Of a stretch of DNA of 64,000 bases, positions 1-10,130 are shown one piece after another; positions within the stretch are counted from its first letter, which is position 1, and each line of letters opens with the position of its first letter. Made by a program: the position numbers and the translations under genes. This DNA is from Roridomyces roridus (taxonomy: Eukaryota; Basidiomycota; Agaricomycetes; Agaricales; Mycenaceae). The stretch spans positions 186,001-250,000 of the forward strand of contig JARKIF010000039.1 in assembly GCA_029378245.1 (NCBI GenBank). Direction: 5' to 3'. The notes under the pieces were generated by a model. The model did not search any database, was not told where the DNA came from, and saw only the letters and a program-made list of their open reading frames with translations.

Positions 1-165
1 CACTTTTGGCGAGAATCGCAAAATTGGCGGCCGTCCGCAGGTTTACGGGTGCAGGTCCGAGAGCGTTCACGCTGCTGAGAGCAGTCTACTGGGAATCAGT
101 AGGGACTTTATCGCCGGATGAACAACGACAACCAAGAGGCAGATTGCAAAGGTGTTCGCGATCAT
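1..165 (-). CDS. Ice-binding protein (DUF3494) copy 1, 5' part only
   Basis: This is the start of a secreted ice-binding (antifreeze) protein; the rest lies beyond the window edge. The start codon is at 165. Exon 1 is 133-165 (MIANTFAICLL), a 47-nt GT-AG intron occupies 86-132, and exon 2 runs from 85 to the window edge. The splice joins exon 1 to TALSSVNALGP, giving a typical short signal peptide with probable cleavage after VNA. The structure and sequence match the complete copy at 4030-5023, of which this is a tandem duplicate. A TATATAAA box sits 66 bp upstream of the start. Unspliced reading hits a stop, so the intron is needed. The visible part is intact; whether the whole gene is cannot be seen. 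Confidence 0.85.
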
Positions 166-230
166 AGTTGTCGAGGTGAGGATGAGTTCGAGAGGAGCAA
201 AGCTGCAGAAAATGGGGTTGCAAGGACGCG

Positions 231-238
231 TTTATATA
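231..238 (-). promoter_or_regulatory. TATA box of ice-binding protein gene copy 1
   Basis: TATATAAA on the minus strand, 66 bp upstream of the start codon at 165. The equivalent position in copy 2 (about 5093-5103) reads GTACAAAAACG, so the TATA box has been lost there. Confidence 0.6.
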
Positions 239-1499
239 CATCCTCGTAATTTGGCATGACGCGTCTCGAAAGTCGTCATGACCGTTTTCCTTGGATACGC
301 AAAACTGCTTAGTATTTCGTGCACAGGTGGTATAGCAATTAATCCCGTACCTCATATGTTAGAAGAACTGTTCAACTCCAAACGTGCGTGTGAGCTGTAG
401 TCCAAATCCAGGTGCTGAACTTGACCGTTCCCACGTTCAAGTATCGCAAACGTGGTTCTGGAAGCACCTTGACCACCATCAATCGAACCGCAAAGTTTGA
501 GCGCATCCCCTCAGCTTGACTGACAAACAAAGCGGGTGGCGACTTGACGTTGTAGACCGTTGGATGACCAGCGTCGGCGGACAGCAAGAGCAGGGTGTCT
601 ACTTGGTGACTGGAATCTTGCTTCTACCTCCGTTCGAACTGTCGCGCAGTCCGACTAGGCATGCCACCAAGACCAACAGCCTGGCGGAAGGGTGCATCAC
701 GCCCGGCCAAAAGCCACACACTCTCCAGAGGGTCACAACCGCATTTCGCACCGCCCCAACAGCGCCAGAGCCATATTGCCCACTCACAGTATACGCCAAG
801 CATTTTGCAAACCGCGTTCCGAGACCACAATCATTCGAACCGCAAAGGTTTGAGGGTATCCCTTGCGCTTTGGGCGCAACGTCGGCGGCAGGGTGTGCGC
901 TTGGTGACTGAAATCATGCTTCTACCTCCGTTCCAACTGTCGGCGCAGCTACAGACAGTCGTACGGACAGAGCCGCGTACGGAGATGAAACGGTCATGGC
1001 CATGGCCTAGAACTCGCACCATGGCGATTTGCGTCGCAGTGGCATCTCCGCGATTCCCTTCTTTTTCATCGAATGAGTCTCCCGTGGCCACTCAAGGAGG
1101 GAACCTCTGCCTTCCTTCTATCCTCTTCCTCTGCATAACCAGCGTCACATCCCACGAATAGCGCAATGCCGCCACAACTTGACGAGCTATTTCCAATTCG
1201 CGTGTGGCACCCAGCGCATGGAGATTGGAATGCAATCCGCAGCCTGCTCACAATACGCAGTGTGTGGATAGGTAGGCCGGGAATCTGGCACCGCGGGATC
1301 CTGCCTTGCCTTGCCTTGCCTTGCTGCGGGGTTGAGGGACTATCCAAAGCACGCAGCATATGCGATATTATAGATATATCATACGCAGAATTGGGATATG
1401 AAGATCCAGAGGAAGACCTGAGGGGCGACGTGAGTAAGAGAATATATTGAGAGACCGAGACGAAAGCACGATATCCACGCAGATCGTAACCGGCTCGAC

Positions 1500-2475
1500 C
1501 AGCGGCCGCAGCTCGTGACGCAGACCGTTGGCAGATGGAGCCGTGACTCTTGGTCGTATTCACACCAAAAGTAGAAAAGAAAAGAGACTCACCAACGCGA
1601 CGGTACCACAGAACGCCATGACCTTTGTATTCTTCCACCACATCTGACGCCGCACGCTCTTCGCATCACGGCGAAACGCAGTCGCCTGGCCCGCCATGAC
1701 ATCCGTCTTTTCGACTAGCAGCTCGATACGTTCGCCGCGGCTGACGATTTGCTCGACGTTCTGGACCATGATGTCCTTGACTTGGTTGAACTCTGTTTGG
1801 GCGCGCTAGACTTGGTCTACGGGTGGGCGGTGTTGTAGGTGTGCATGAGATTGGCGATGGTAGGACTGAAGGAGCCTTGGAGACCATAGGCGGGGGTGTC
1901 GGTCGAGGAGAAGGGGAAGGAGGCAGAGGTAAACTGGATGAGTCAATGAGGGTCGGCATAGCGGAGAAGAAAAATGGGATACCTGTCGTTGGAGGTTCGA
2001 CAAAAAAAGGCAAAGGGCATGTCCAGCAGAGTCGTCCGCCATCACGAGATAGGTAAATCCGCCCTCCGATATGCAGTGGAATTGGTATTGTCCGTAGATA
2101 TAGGTCAACTTGCTGAGACGCGACGCGCAACTCAAAAAGCGATGCCATGCAAGTGAGAAGATGATTAAGTATGACCTAGACATTGCCAGTCAGAAGATCC
2201 ACGACAGTGACAGCGCAGACTTGGATATAACTGTCATTTGGAGGAATCTTGGGTAGGATTGTCTGAGTTGCTGGCGGCAGACTCGGTGGGACATGTGCAT
2301 GAGGCCTTGAGGATTGATTGTGAGCCTGGAATAGCAAACCTTGTGAGAAATCGCGCTTGCCCGCCTCCGCCCCTGCACGTTCTCATGCCTGGCCGTGTAA
2401 ATAACCAGAATCATTGGGACGCGGCGCTGCCCGTGGTTGCGCGCCTTCGTATCCGATATTCCGACGAGCGCCATG
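1500..2475 (-). pseudogene. VAMP7-type longin R-SNARE pseudogene, copy 1
   Basis: Pieces of a vesicle R-SNARE (longin/synaptobrevin) are recognisable in order on the minus strand. There is a longin segment around KLTYIYGQYQFH and GGFTYLVMADDSAG (about 2040-2130), a linker, then the SNARE helix IMVQNVEQIVSRGERIELL followed by QMWWKNTKVMAF and a C-terminal membrane segment (1560-1775). The family acts in fusion at the vacuole or endosome. The gene is broken. The donor after the first longin exon has lost its GT consensus (unit 2 keeps GACAG|GTATGT), the frame shifts after SAGH, and a stop plus frameshift precede the SNARE helix. It probably cannot make a functional SNARE, although the SNARE-TM ORF alone is open. 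Confidence 0.7.
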
Positions 2476-2515
2476 TTTGTGTTCAGACAAAGAGTTCATG
2501 ATCATCGATCATGAT

Positions 2516-2542
2516 CGAAGGAAGGAAGGAAGGAAGGAAGAA
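2516..2542. repeat. (GAAG)n microsatellite
   Basis: About six tandem GAAG units just beyond the end of duplication unit 1. Confidence 0.9.
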
Positions 2543-2742
2543 CGTCATTTGTTTGTCTCCCATCCGAGTCTCTCTCTGTCTCTCTTTACCAACTCTTTAC
2601 CACCACATTCCAACTTGCGATTTCATTCAGCTCATACCAGCCACTCTACTTTTGAGAACTATTTACCAGCGTCGGAAAACATCGTGAGTGAATGGCTCAA
2701 TGTCTTGTATCTCCCTAACATCCGGAATGAAAGCCTCTAAGT

Positions 2743-3800
2743 ATGTCCGTTCAAGAGCTCGAGGCGGACATAGAGAGAGTCTTGTCCGAGATTAGACGAC
2801 AGCCGGACTCGGAAATCGTCCAGAATCTCCAGCAAAATGAAAGCAGCCTCCAGCGTCAGCTCAACGAAATCCGCGATCCTATCGCCCGACTACCTGTGGA
2901 GATTTCTTCCGAGATATTCACCCTATACCTCCCCCCTCATTTGCCAAGGCAGGCCACGGCCAATAAAGTCCCTATGCTCCTGCTCCGCATCTGCAATTCA
3001 TGGTCCGAGATAGCGTTGGCTACACCCGTCCTATGGGCCTCGATTCTCGTCCATTTCCCATGCCGCACTGACTTGGATATCGTTTGGGAAAGATGGCTTC
3101 AGCGCAGTGGTACCCACCCTTTGCACATCAGAGTGCTAGGGCCTCTCGACTCTCAAGTCGGGGCTCTCATTTGGCCCCATCTCAATAGACTGCAGCACCT
3201 AAGCGTATCTCCACATCTACAGATGCATGGCGTCAATCGAGACCGCGATACTGTGGCAGTAACGCCGCCACAGGCGCTAACATGCGTTCGAACTCTGAAC
3301 ATTGATGGCTGCGAGCGTTTGGCTTTGCTCCGGCTCCCGATCCTACGGCTCCTGCACCTTTCTCCGGTCCTCACCAACCTTACTTTCTACGATACGTACC
3401 TGTGGCCTGCCCAAGAGGGTGAAGCTTTGACTGCGGTTGTCATTCCCAGTCTGCGGCACCTGACTCTTAGGCGTCAGCTTTCCGCCCCCGGAGGGTCCCA
3501 ACAATTCCATTTACGATATCATCGACTACATTTCTGCCCCAGGTCTAGAAATCTTCAGTCTCAATTGCTCTGGTGAAAGATGGCCGAAAGTCGTTTCTTT
3601 CCTTCGGCGATTATCTTCACCCCTATAAGATATGCGCATCTGGGAGGCACAGAATTCCATACGCGTGGACGAGCTCCTTCCTCTCATTCCCACTGTCACG
3701 CGTGCGCAATTCGAGTGGATGCAAGTTGACTCTGTGGAACAAGTATTCAACACTTGGGAGCAGTGCATCGTGCTGCCGAACTTGCGGACTTGAGGTTTCC
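2743..3800 (+). pseudogene. F-box protein gene with frameshift
   Basis: The start codon at 2743 opens a 277-codon frame: an N-terminal coiled coil (residues 1-45), the F-box core DPIARLPVEISSEIF (about 46-60), then the degenerate leucine-rich region typical of agaricomycete F-box proteins (usually 400-500 aa), which act as SCF ubiquitin-ligase adaptors. Near 3495-3505 the homologous reading switches frame: the +1 frame continues the family pattern (YISAPGLEIFSL, then VLPNLRT), with a further stop near 3630. A GT...AG intron here (about 3497-3544) is possible, but it would delete a conserved segment and still leave the wrong frame. I read this as a recently broken gene whose remnants extend to about 3800. 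Confidence 0.7.
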
Positions 3801-4029
3801 TCGGGGCTTCTCTTTGACTCTGGCCATTGGTTGGACAGTATACTAATTCAAGGCCCAGAAGTTTACAAAAACAAGTTGATATTCTTCCAAGTGCCCGTAT
3901 ATTGTTGGTATATTGGTATATTGTCACTGGATTGCTACTGTGGTAGGTACGGATCCCATATATGAAACACAAGAAACAAATTGCCGAAAAAACCACCATA
4001 AACCCCTATCCTCAAATCTCAAGCCGTGC

Positions 4030-5023
4030 TCAGTTGTTTACGGTAGCCTGTGAAGGATATTTTGAATGGAGAATTCCGACGTTGCAGTACAAACACACCT
4101 TCTGAAGCGCGACAGCTGTCTGTGCCAGAAGACGGCTATTGGCAGAGGCACCCGTGAGCAGGGTAATGGACACCTGTCCGAGGACAACGCCCTCGAGGTG
4201 GGCACCAGCACCCACACTGACAGCTCCACTGACGACCCACACGATGTTGGCCGCCGACGCCCCGCCAGCGAGGAGGACTCGCTTTCCCGCTGCCACGGAA
4301 AACGTTTCCGCGACTTGGAAGATCCACGCTGAAAGTTAGAGACCGTCAGCCTCGAGGAACGCAGAATATTGGGAAGATCAATGCACTGTCCGTAGCCGCT
4401 CCCGTAATGGTCACGTCGGCGGCGATGCCAACAGCGCTGGTCCACTTGTACAGCCCAGGAGTGAGAACGAGGCCGCCGATTGCGCCTGAGATGATGAAGT
4501 TGTGAACATCTTTCATGGCAAAAATAAAGTGTAATTTCACTGACCACTGGCAAGATTGGTGAAATTAGGATTAACGCGGCTGGTTGCGTCGGTGAACGCG
4601 GTGCCCATGTCGCCAATAGCGACGGTGAGCGTGGCTGGAGTGGGCGCAGCGAAGGACGCGGCCAAGAGGTGACCGGTCACTTGGCTTGAGGTCGCAAACT
4701 GTTTCGTCGAGTCGACAGTGAGGGAAAATCCGGTCAGGCCGGTTGCAGCAATTGGGCTGACAGCCACAGCGCCAACTACATCGACCTATCAGAAATTTGC
4801 TGGTCGAAAAAGCGGACAACGTACCAATGACAGAAGGAGGGACAGTGGAGACACCACTTTTGGCGAGAATCGCAAAATTGGCGGCCGTCCGCAGGTTTAC
4901 GGGTGCAGGTCCGAGAGCGTTGACGCTGCTGAGAGCAGTCTAAGTACTGGTAGTGAGTAGGGACTTTATCGCTGCATGAGTAACAACAACCAAGAGGAAG
5001 ATTGCAAAGGTGTTCGCGATCAT
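4030..5023 (-). CDS. Secreted ice-binding (antifreeze) protein, DUF3494 family
   Basis: Six exons: 4991-5023, 4825-4939, 4545-4775, 4387-4485, 4099-4328 and 4030-4047, with introns of 49-59 nt, giving 241 codons plus stop. Exon 1 (MIANTFAIFLL) spliced to TALSSVNALGP makes a signal peptide. The mature part follows the DUF3494 right-handed beta-helix pattern: ANFAILAKSGVSTVPPS, VSPIAATGLTGFSL, SSQVTGHLLAA, IGGLVLTPGLYKWTS, TDTWIFQVAETF, GKRVLLAGGASAANIVW, HLEGVVLGQ and LLAQTAVALQKAT. In snow-mould and mushroom fungi these proteins are secreted, bind ice and limit recrystallisation. Length is normal and all splice junctions restore conserved motifs, so the gene looks intact. Its promoter lacks the TATA box seen in copy 1. 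Confidence 0.93.
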
Positions 5024-6539
5024 AGTTGTCGAGGTGAGGACTCGGATGTGTTTGAGAGGAGCAAAGCTACAGAAAATGGGCTTGCAAGGACGCGTTTTTG
5101 TACATCCTTGTAATTTGGCATGACGCGTCCCCCTGCGAAAGTCGTCATGACCGTTTTCCTTGAATACGCAGAACTGTTTAGTCTTTCGTGCACAGACGGT
5201 ATAGCAATTGATCTCGTACCTCATATGTTAGAAGAACTGTTCAACTCCAAACGCGTGTGTGAGCTTTAGTCCAAAGCCAGGTGCTGAACTTACCCGTTCT
5301 CACGTTCAAGTATCGCAAACGGGGTTCTGGAAGCATCTTGGCCACAATCAATCGAACCGCAAAGTCCGAGCGCATCCCCTCAGCTTGACTGACAAACAAC
5401 ACGGGTGGCGACTTGCCGTTGCAGACCGTTGGATCACCAGCGTCGGCGGACAGCAAGGACAGGGTGTCTACTGCGTGACTGGAATCGTGCTTCTACCTCC
5501 GTTCGAACTGTCGCGCAGTCCGACTAGGCACACCAAGACCAGCAGCCTGGCGGAAGGGTGCATCACGCCCGGCCAAAAGCCGGCACACTCTCCAGAGGGT
5601 CAGAACCGCATTTCGCACCGTCCCAACAGGGCCAGTGCCAAATTTCCCATTCGCAGTATACGCCAAGTACGGCAAACCGCGTTCCGAGACCACAATCATT
5701 CGAACCGCAAAGGTGCGAGGGCATCCTTTGCGCTTGCCCATCCCCTCAGCTTGGGATGGCAAACACAAACCGAGGGCAACTTGCCGTCGTAGACGCGTCG
5801 GCGCAACGTCGGCGGCAGGGTGTGCGCTTGGTGAGTGGAATCATGCTTCTACCTCCGTTCCAACTGTCGGCGCAGCTGCAGACAGTCGTACGGACGGAGC
5901 CGCGTGCGCCGATGAAGCGGCCATGGCCATGGCCCAGAACTCGCACCATGGCGATTTGCGTCCAAGCTCGCAGTGCCAGTGGCATCCCCGCGATTCACTT
6001 CTTTTTCATCGAATCAGTGTCCCGCGGCCACCCAAGGAGGGAACCTCCGCCTTCCTTCTATCTTCTTCCTCTGCATAACCAGCGTCATCGCATCCCACGA
6101 ATAGCACAATGTCGCCACGACTTGACGAGGTATTTCCAATCTGCCATGCGCTGGAGATTGGAATGCAATCCGCAGCCAGCCTCTCGCACGCAATCCGGAT
6201 CTCAGCTCTGCTCGCAATACGCAGTGTGTGGGTAGGTAGGCAGGGAATCTGGGACCGCGGATCCTGTATTGCCTTGCCTTGCTGTGGGTTTGAGGGACTA
6301 TCCAAAGCGCGACATCATATGCGATATTATAGATATATAGCAGAATTGGACTATGAAGATCCAGAGGAAGACCTGAGGGGGCGACGTGAGTAAGAGAATA
6401 TATTGAGAGGCCGAGAGCGAGCCCTCAATCCCTGGCGCGGAGGTCGAAGGCGGCTCGAAACCAAGAGGGTGCACTGCAAGCACGATATCCACGCAGATCG
6501 TAACCGGCTCGACCAGCGACCGCAGACGGTTGGCAGAAA

Positions 6540-7245
6540 TCGTACTTATCCCCACCAAAAAGTGGCAAAGAAAAGACACTCACCAACGCGACCATCACAC
6601 ACAACGCCATGACCTTTCAAAGTATTCTTCCACCACATCTGCGGCCGCATGCTTCTCGCACCAGATCGCCTGGCCCATCCGTTTTGTCGACTAAGTAGCA
6701 GCTCGACACGTTGGCCGCGGCTGAGGACTCGCTCGACGTTCTGGACCATGAGCTCTGTTTGGGCGCGTTGGAGTTGGTCTACGGGTGGGGCGGTGTTGTA
6801 CGTGTGCATGAGAATTGGAGATGGTACGCTGAAGGAGGAGGAGGAGGAGGAGGAGGAGGAGGCAGAGGTAAACTAGATGGGTCAATGAGGGTGCGCATAG
6901 AGGAGAAGAAAAATGGGATACCTGTCGTTGGAGGTCCGCCAAAAAAGGCAAAGGGCATCCGCCTTGACATGAGCAGAATGGGAGGATGATTCTGACCTAC
7001 ACCTTTTGCTAGTCAACAAACGGATCCATCCACGACAGCGCAGACTTGGATATACATACCTGTCATTTGGAGGAATCCTTGTCTGAGTTGCTGGCGGCAG
7101 ACTCGGTGAGACATGAGGATTGATTGGGAGAAATCGCGCTTGCCCGCCTCCGCCCCTGCACGTTATCAAGCTTGGCCATGTACATAACCGGGACCATTGG
7201 GACGCGGCGCTGCCCCGCGCGCCTTCGCACCCGATAATCTGACAT
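6540..7245 (-). pseudogene. VAMP7-type longin R-SNARE pseudogene, copy 2
   Basis: Second relic of the SNARE gene. It keeps a good donor (GACAG|GTATGT, near 7060) but has lost the longin exon present in copy 1. One extra T in a T-run after MPFAF shifts the frame (the other frame reads LADLQRQ), and the SNARE helix NVERVLSRGQRVELL ends in another frameshift. A GAG/AGG microsatellite has expanded in the linker (about 6836-6862). Each copy preserves parts the other has lost, so the ancestral gene was duplicated before or during decay. Confidence 0.7.
6836..6862. repeat. (GGA)n microsatellite
   Basis: About nine GGA/GAG triplets inside SNARE pseudogene copy 2; unit 1 has only scattered GGAG here. 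Confidence 0.9.
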
Positions 7246-7481
7246 GCGCCATATTCGCGTTCAGGGTAATTCCAAGCAGGACGACAAGAACGTGGCTTGC
7301 ACCGTGATAAGTGTAACCCGCCCGTTGGTCTGAAACAACCCGCCCGAGCCAAGTCTTCTCATGTCGGTCGGTGATGGATGCCAGCCAAAACGCGAACAAA
7401 AGCCCAGATCGATTAACACTGTCTCGAATACAAGGAACCAAAGGAGAGAAATAATACAGAGTGAGTGTGTGCGATGAATAT

Positions 7482-7510
7482 GCGTGGTGCGGTGCGGTGC
7501 GGTGCGGTGG
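7482..7510. repeat. (GGTGC)n pentanucleotide microsatellite
   Basis: About five tandem GGTGC units just beyond duplication unit 2. Confidence 0.85.
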
Positions 7511-7546
7511 GTATCGAAAAAAACAGTGCTGCGGTACTTTTTGTAG

Positions 7547-8302
7547 TCAGATATTGAATATCTCCAACGCCTGCGGTATCTCGACGACGCGGGGCCTGCC
7601 GCGGACGATGCCATCTTCGACGACAGTGCGAGTCTCTACTGCGAGAGCGCTGAGGTCGTGGATTGGGGCGTCGAATTGGAGGCCTGCGGCAATGTATGTC
7701 GAGCGGCGGATGAGGTGTGATGAGGGGGAGTAGGTCGCTGCTGCGACACCCGAGCGGTGGGCTCGACGCCAGAAGGTCGTGGGTCGCACTAATAAGCTCT
7801 GATAAGTAAAGGGTAGATACAGCGAAGAGGAAGACGGACGTAATGGCGGTGGTGGCCGGACTAGCTCGCCGCCCTTCATGGTCATTCCCTGCGACACATA
7901 CGAGTAACCCATACCGCCAAAGCTCGTCCTGCTGCGTCGCGGCTGCGGACGAAGATCGTCTACGCTCTCTGCTGTCGAGGGAGGCACATCGGGCAAGATA
8001 AAGGAGGTCTGTGCAGGCGGTGCGCTTTGCGAGCGCGTGGGCTTGTGTCGAGTTCTATTCTCTGGCCTGCCACGGTTGGCCTTCCAGGTGTTTATAGGAG
8101 GACTGAGAAGGCCGTGGTCCGTCTCGGGGGGTGCAGTGCGAGCGGCAGACTCGCTAGCGATGGAAATCGGGGCTGACTCGAGAGTGACCATGATGGGCGA
8201 CGGACTGCGATTCCTGCGGGACGCTATTGAGCGAAAAGGAGACTTTGGGCGTGGGTAGAAGGCGAGAGGGCTCGGTGACACCAGGACGGTTAGATCGGAC
8301 AT
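7547..8302 (-). CDS. Hypothetical protein, proline/serine-rich, disordered
   Basis: An uninterrupted 251-codon frame (MSDLTVLVSPSPLAF...) ending at 7547. The first 140 residues are rich in S, P, R and T and look disordered, with RSPSP- and RSQSAPP-type stretches that could be phosphorylated. The last 70 residues (YSPSSHLIRRSTYIAAGL to PRVVEIPQALEIFNI) are more regular and may be the conserved part. No known domain is recognised and no membrane segment is evident. It is divergently arranged with the terpene-synthase-like gene (starts about 110 bp apart), so the two share a promoter region. It may contain an unrecognised intron near 7790-7830. Coding status is supported by frame length and sharply biased composition only. 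Confidence 0.5.
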   Translation of the reverse strand: MSDLTVLVSPSPLAFYPRPKSPFRSIASRRNRSPSPIMVTLESAPISIASESAARTAPPETDHGLLSPPINTWKANRGRPENRTRHKPTRSQSAPPAQTSFILPDVPPSTAESVDDLRPQPRRSRTSFGGMGYSYVSQGMTMKGGELVRPPPPLRPSSSSLYLPFTYQSLLVRPTTFWRRAHRSGVAAATYSPSSHLIRRSTYIAAGLQFDAPIHDLSALAVETRTVVEDGIVRGRPRVVEIPQALEIFNI

Positions 8303-8409
8303 AGAAAGGGGAGAGAGGAGGGCAGCTGGTGGATTTTTTCCTTCGTTTTCTCCCTATGCTCATCTGTATTGTACTTGCCGGCACAGACGCACGTCAAATG
8401 CACTAGACG

Positions 8410-9555
8410 ATGCCCAACAGCCCGAGCGTCCAACTGCCCGACTTGCTCAGCGTTGCCCGCACACTCGAGCTTCGCACCAACCCCCACTGCTTCACCGTCT
8501 CCGCTGCCTCGCAGGCCTGGTTCACTGCACATCCTGCTCTGACCGAGGCCGAACGCACTTCTTTGGCTTCCGTCAAACCAGGTCTCTGGGCTGCAGTCTG
8601 CTTTCCCACATGCGATCCGCCCCAGTTGCGCCTTGTCACTGACTTTCTGACCGCACTGCTCATCTCCAACACCCGTCTCGTTCACGGACAACCATGTCCT
8701 AGTGGGGACCTAGCTCAAGATCCTTTATTCCAGGAGTGGGTCCACAATCATCGTATCCATTCGGTTCATTGACTTCCTGCAGTGTATTAAAACGTATCCT
8801 GGCCTGCCCTGCTTCAGAAACCTGGCGTGTGCGTTTCACGCAGTCCTGCGCCGCCTACCGTAACGCCGCCCATCGTTTCCAAAACGAGAGTTGCCCGAAT
8901 CTGTACGCCTACATTCCGCTTAGGCGCGCCCTCAGCGGCCTCCCGTTGCTTTTCGACCTCGTCGAGCTGGCAGAAGGGCTCAAGATGCCCCCGCCAGACG
9001 ACAGGTGGCAAGAGGCCCAGAAGGCCTCTGCAGACGTCATCGCATTATCTCTCGTGCGTTCTTCATACGTCTTTGACTCCACCCATGCTCAAGATTTAAA
9101 CAACTCAGGATGTGATGGCGTACAACAACGACCAGTACCTCGGGAACGACTTCAATCTCGTCTCGATCATCCGCACGGAGCAGGACCTGTCCCATCAAGC
9201 CGCCATGAACGCCGCTTTTGTGCGCGTCCAGGCCGCCTCTGCGCGCTTCGTCTCTGCTTCTGAGTCTCTGCGCGGCGCACCCCAGTCCGTGGCCACTAGT
9301 CCTCAACCCAGCTGGATTCAAAGTCTCTGGGGCTCCTCCACCGCACCCAAGCAGCCAGACTCAGAGCCCCCGCTGCTGTCGCGCGACGAGAGGCTATACC
9401 TCCGCGGGCTCGAGGACTGTATCGCGGGGACCTTGTATTGGGCGTACGAGTCTGAGACGTACTTTGGCAAGAAGGGGGACGAGGTTAGCAAGTTTGGGTG
9501 GGTGTTTTTGAGGAGGAGGGAGGTGGAGGTGGAGGCGGGCGGGGCGCAGCAGTAA
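8410..9555 (+). CDS. Terpene-synthase-like protein with degenerate catalytic motifs
   Basis: Three exons: 8410-8735, 8783-9053 and 9109-9555 (introns 47 and 55 nt), 347 aa, about the usual length for a fungal class I sesquiterpene synthase. Family landmarks: PPQLRLVTDFLTALL (helix D region), ETWRVRFTQSCAAYRNAA, NLYAYIPLRRALSG (the pyrophosphate-sensor RR..SG helix), DVMAYNNDQYLGNDFNLVS (position of the NSE/DTE motif) and LEDCIAGTLYWAYESETYFG (C-terminal helix). Active-site residues are altered: no DDxxD-type motif follows helix D (it reads ISNTRLVHG), NSE is replaced by L-D..A...D, and the usual RY pair near the C terminus reads TY. The fold is clear; activity as a cyclase is doubtful. The last 15 residues are low complexity. 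No P450 or other tailoring gene is next to it. Confidence 0.75.
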
Positions 9556-10130
9556 TTGGGCCATTGTTACGAAACAAACTCAACGAATCCTTTTGTGTTC
9601 TTACCCATCAAAGAACTCGAGGCGCGCACCGATATCGACCGAGGAACCTCGAACGCGATAAACGCCTTCCGCGACAATTGCGTGACTTCCAATGGAGAGA
9701 GATCGCTTCCGAAATCTTCATTCATCCAGTGCCACGGAGCCCTCCTAGCTATAACCCCTACCGGGTTCATCCATCCTGCGGTCGTCGTCGTCGTCACCGT
9801 ATGAGACGGAAATCTACTTTGGGAAGAAGGGACAAGGACAGGAAGTTTGGGTGGGTGTTTTTGGAGGCCGAGGAGGGCGGGGCGCAGTAAATTTGGGCCA
9901 CTGTTACGAAACTCAGTGATCGGAGTCTTTGTGTCTTCCCCACCGCTTTGCATCCCAGCCATGTCCATCGAAGAATTCGAGGCGCGCATCGAGGAAATCT
10001 CTTCCGATATCGACCGGCAAAGGGACATCTTGAGGGACCTCGAGCACTCTAAAAGCCTTCTCCAGCGCCACAGCTTAATACCCTCCGCGACCCAATTGCG
10101 CGACTTCCCATGGAGATCGCTTCCGAAATC
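9447..10130 (+). repeat. Tandem duplication of terpene-synthase tail plus F-box head
   Basis: The sequence from the terpene-synthase C terminus (SETYFGKKGDEVSKFGWVF) through its stop, a short spacer and the first part of the downstream F-box gene occurs twice: about 9447-9798 and 9799-10130. In the first unit the F-box head is a decayed stub (ELEAR...LRDFQWREIASEIF in shifted frames, then a GTC run near 9780). In the second unit the synthase tail is a stub and the F-box gene continues. The stubs at 9556-9890 are not functional genes. Confidence 0.75.

Larger units (their letters stand above)
1..2490. repeat. Segmental duplication, unit 1
   Basis: This 2.5-kb stretch aligns in the same order and orientation with 4854-7270: ice-binding protein 5' end, about 1.2 kb of non-coding DNA, then a SNARE pseudogene. 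Identity is high near the ice-binding gene and falls distally, with many indels. Inside the non-coding part a roughly 75-bp segment is itself repeated (571-650 and 880-950; in unit 2 about 5440-5520 and 5806-5880). Between 370 and 1500 I see no convincing gene; the open frames there are not conserved between the two units. A (CTTGC)n microsatellite lies near 1305-1325. Confidence 0.85.
4854..7270. repeat. Segmental duplication, unit 2
   Basis: Counterpart of 1-2490; it carries the 5' part of the complete ice-binding gene, the non-coding spacer (about 5240-6430, no convincing gene) and a second SNARE pseudogene. The two units are separated by about 2.4 kb holding the 3' part of the ice-binding gene and an F-box pseudogene. 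Confidence 0.85.

Noticed and set aside
4940..4990. Stop codon after the ice-binding signal peptide (pseudogene reading)
   Set aside because: A 51-nt GT-AG intron removes it and restores frame in both copies.
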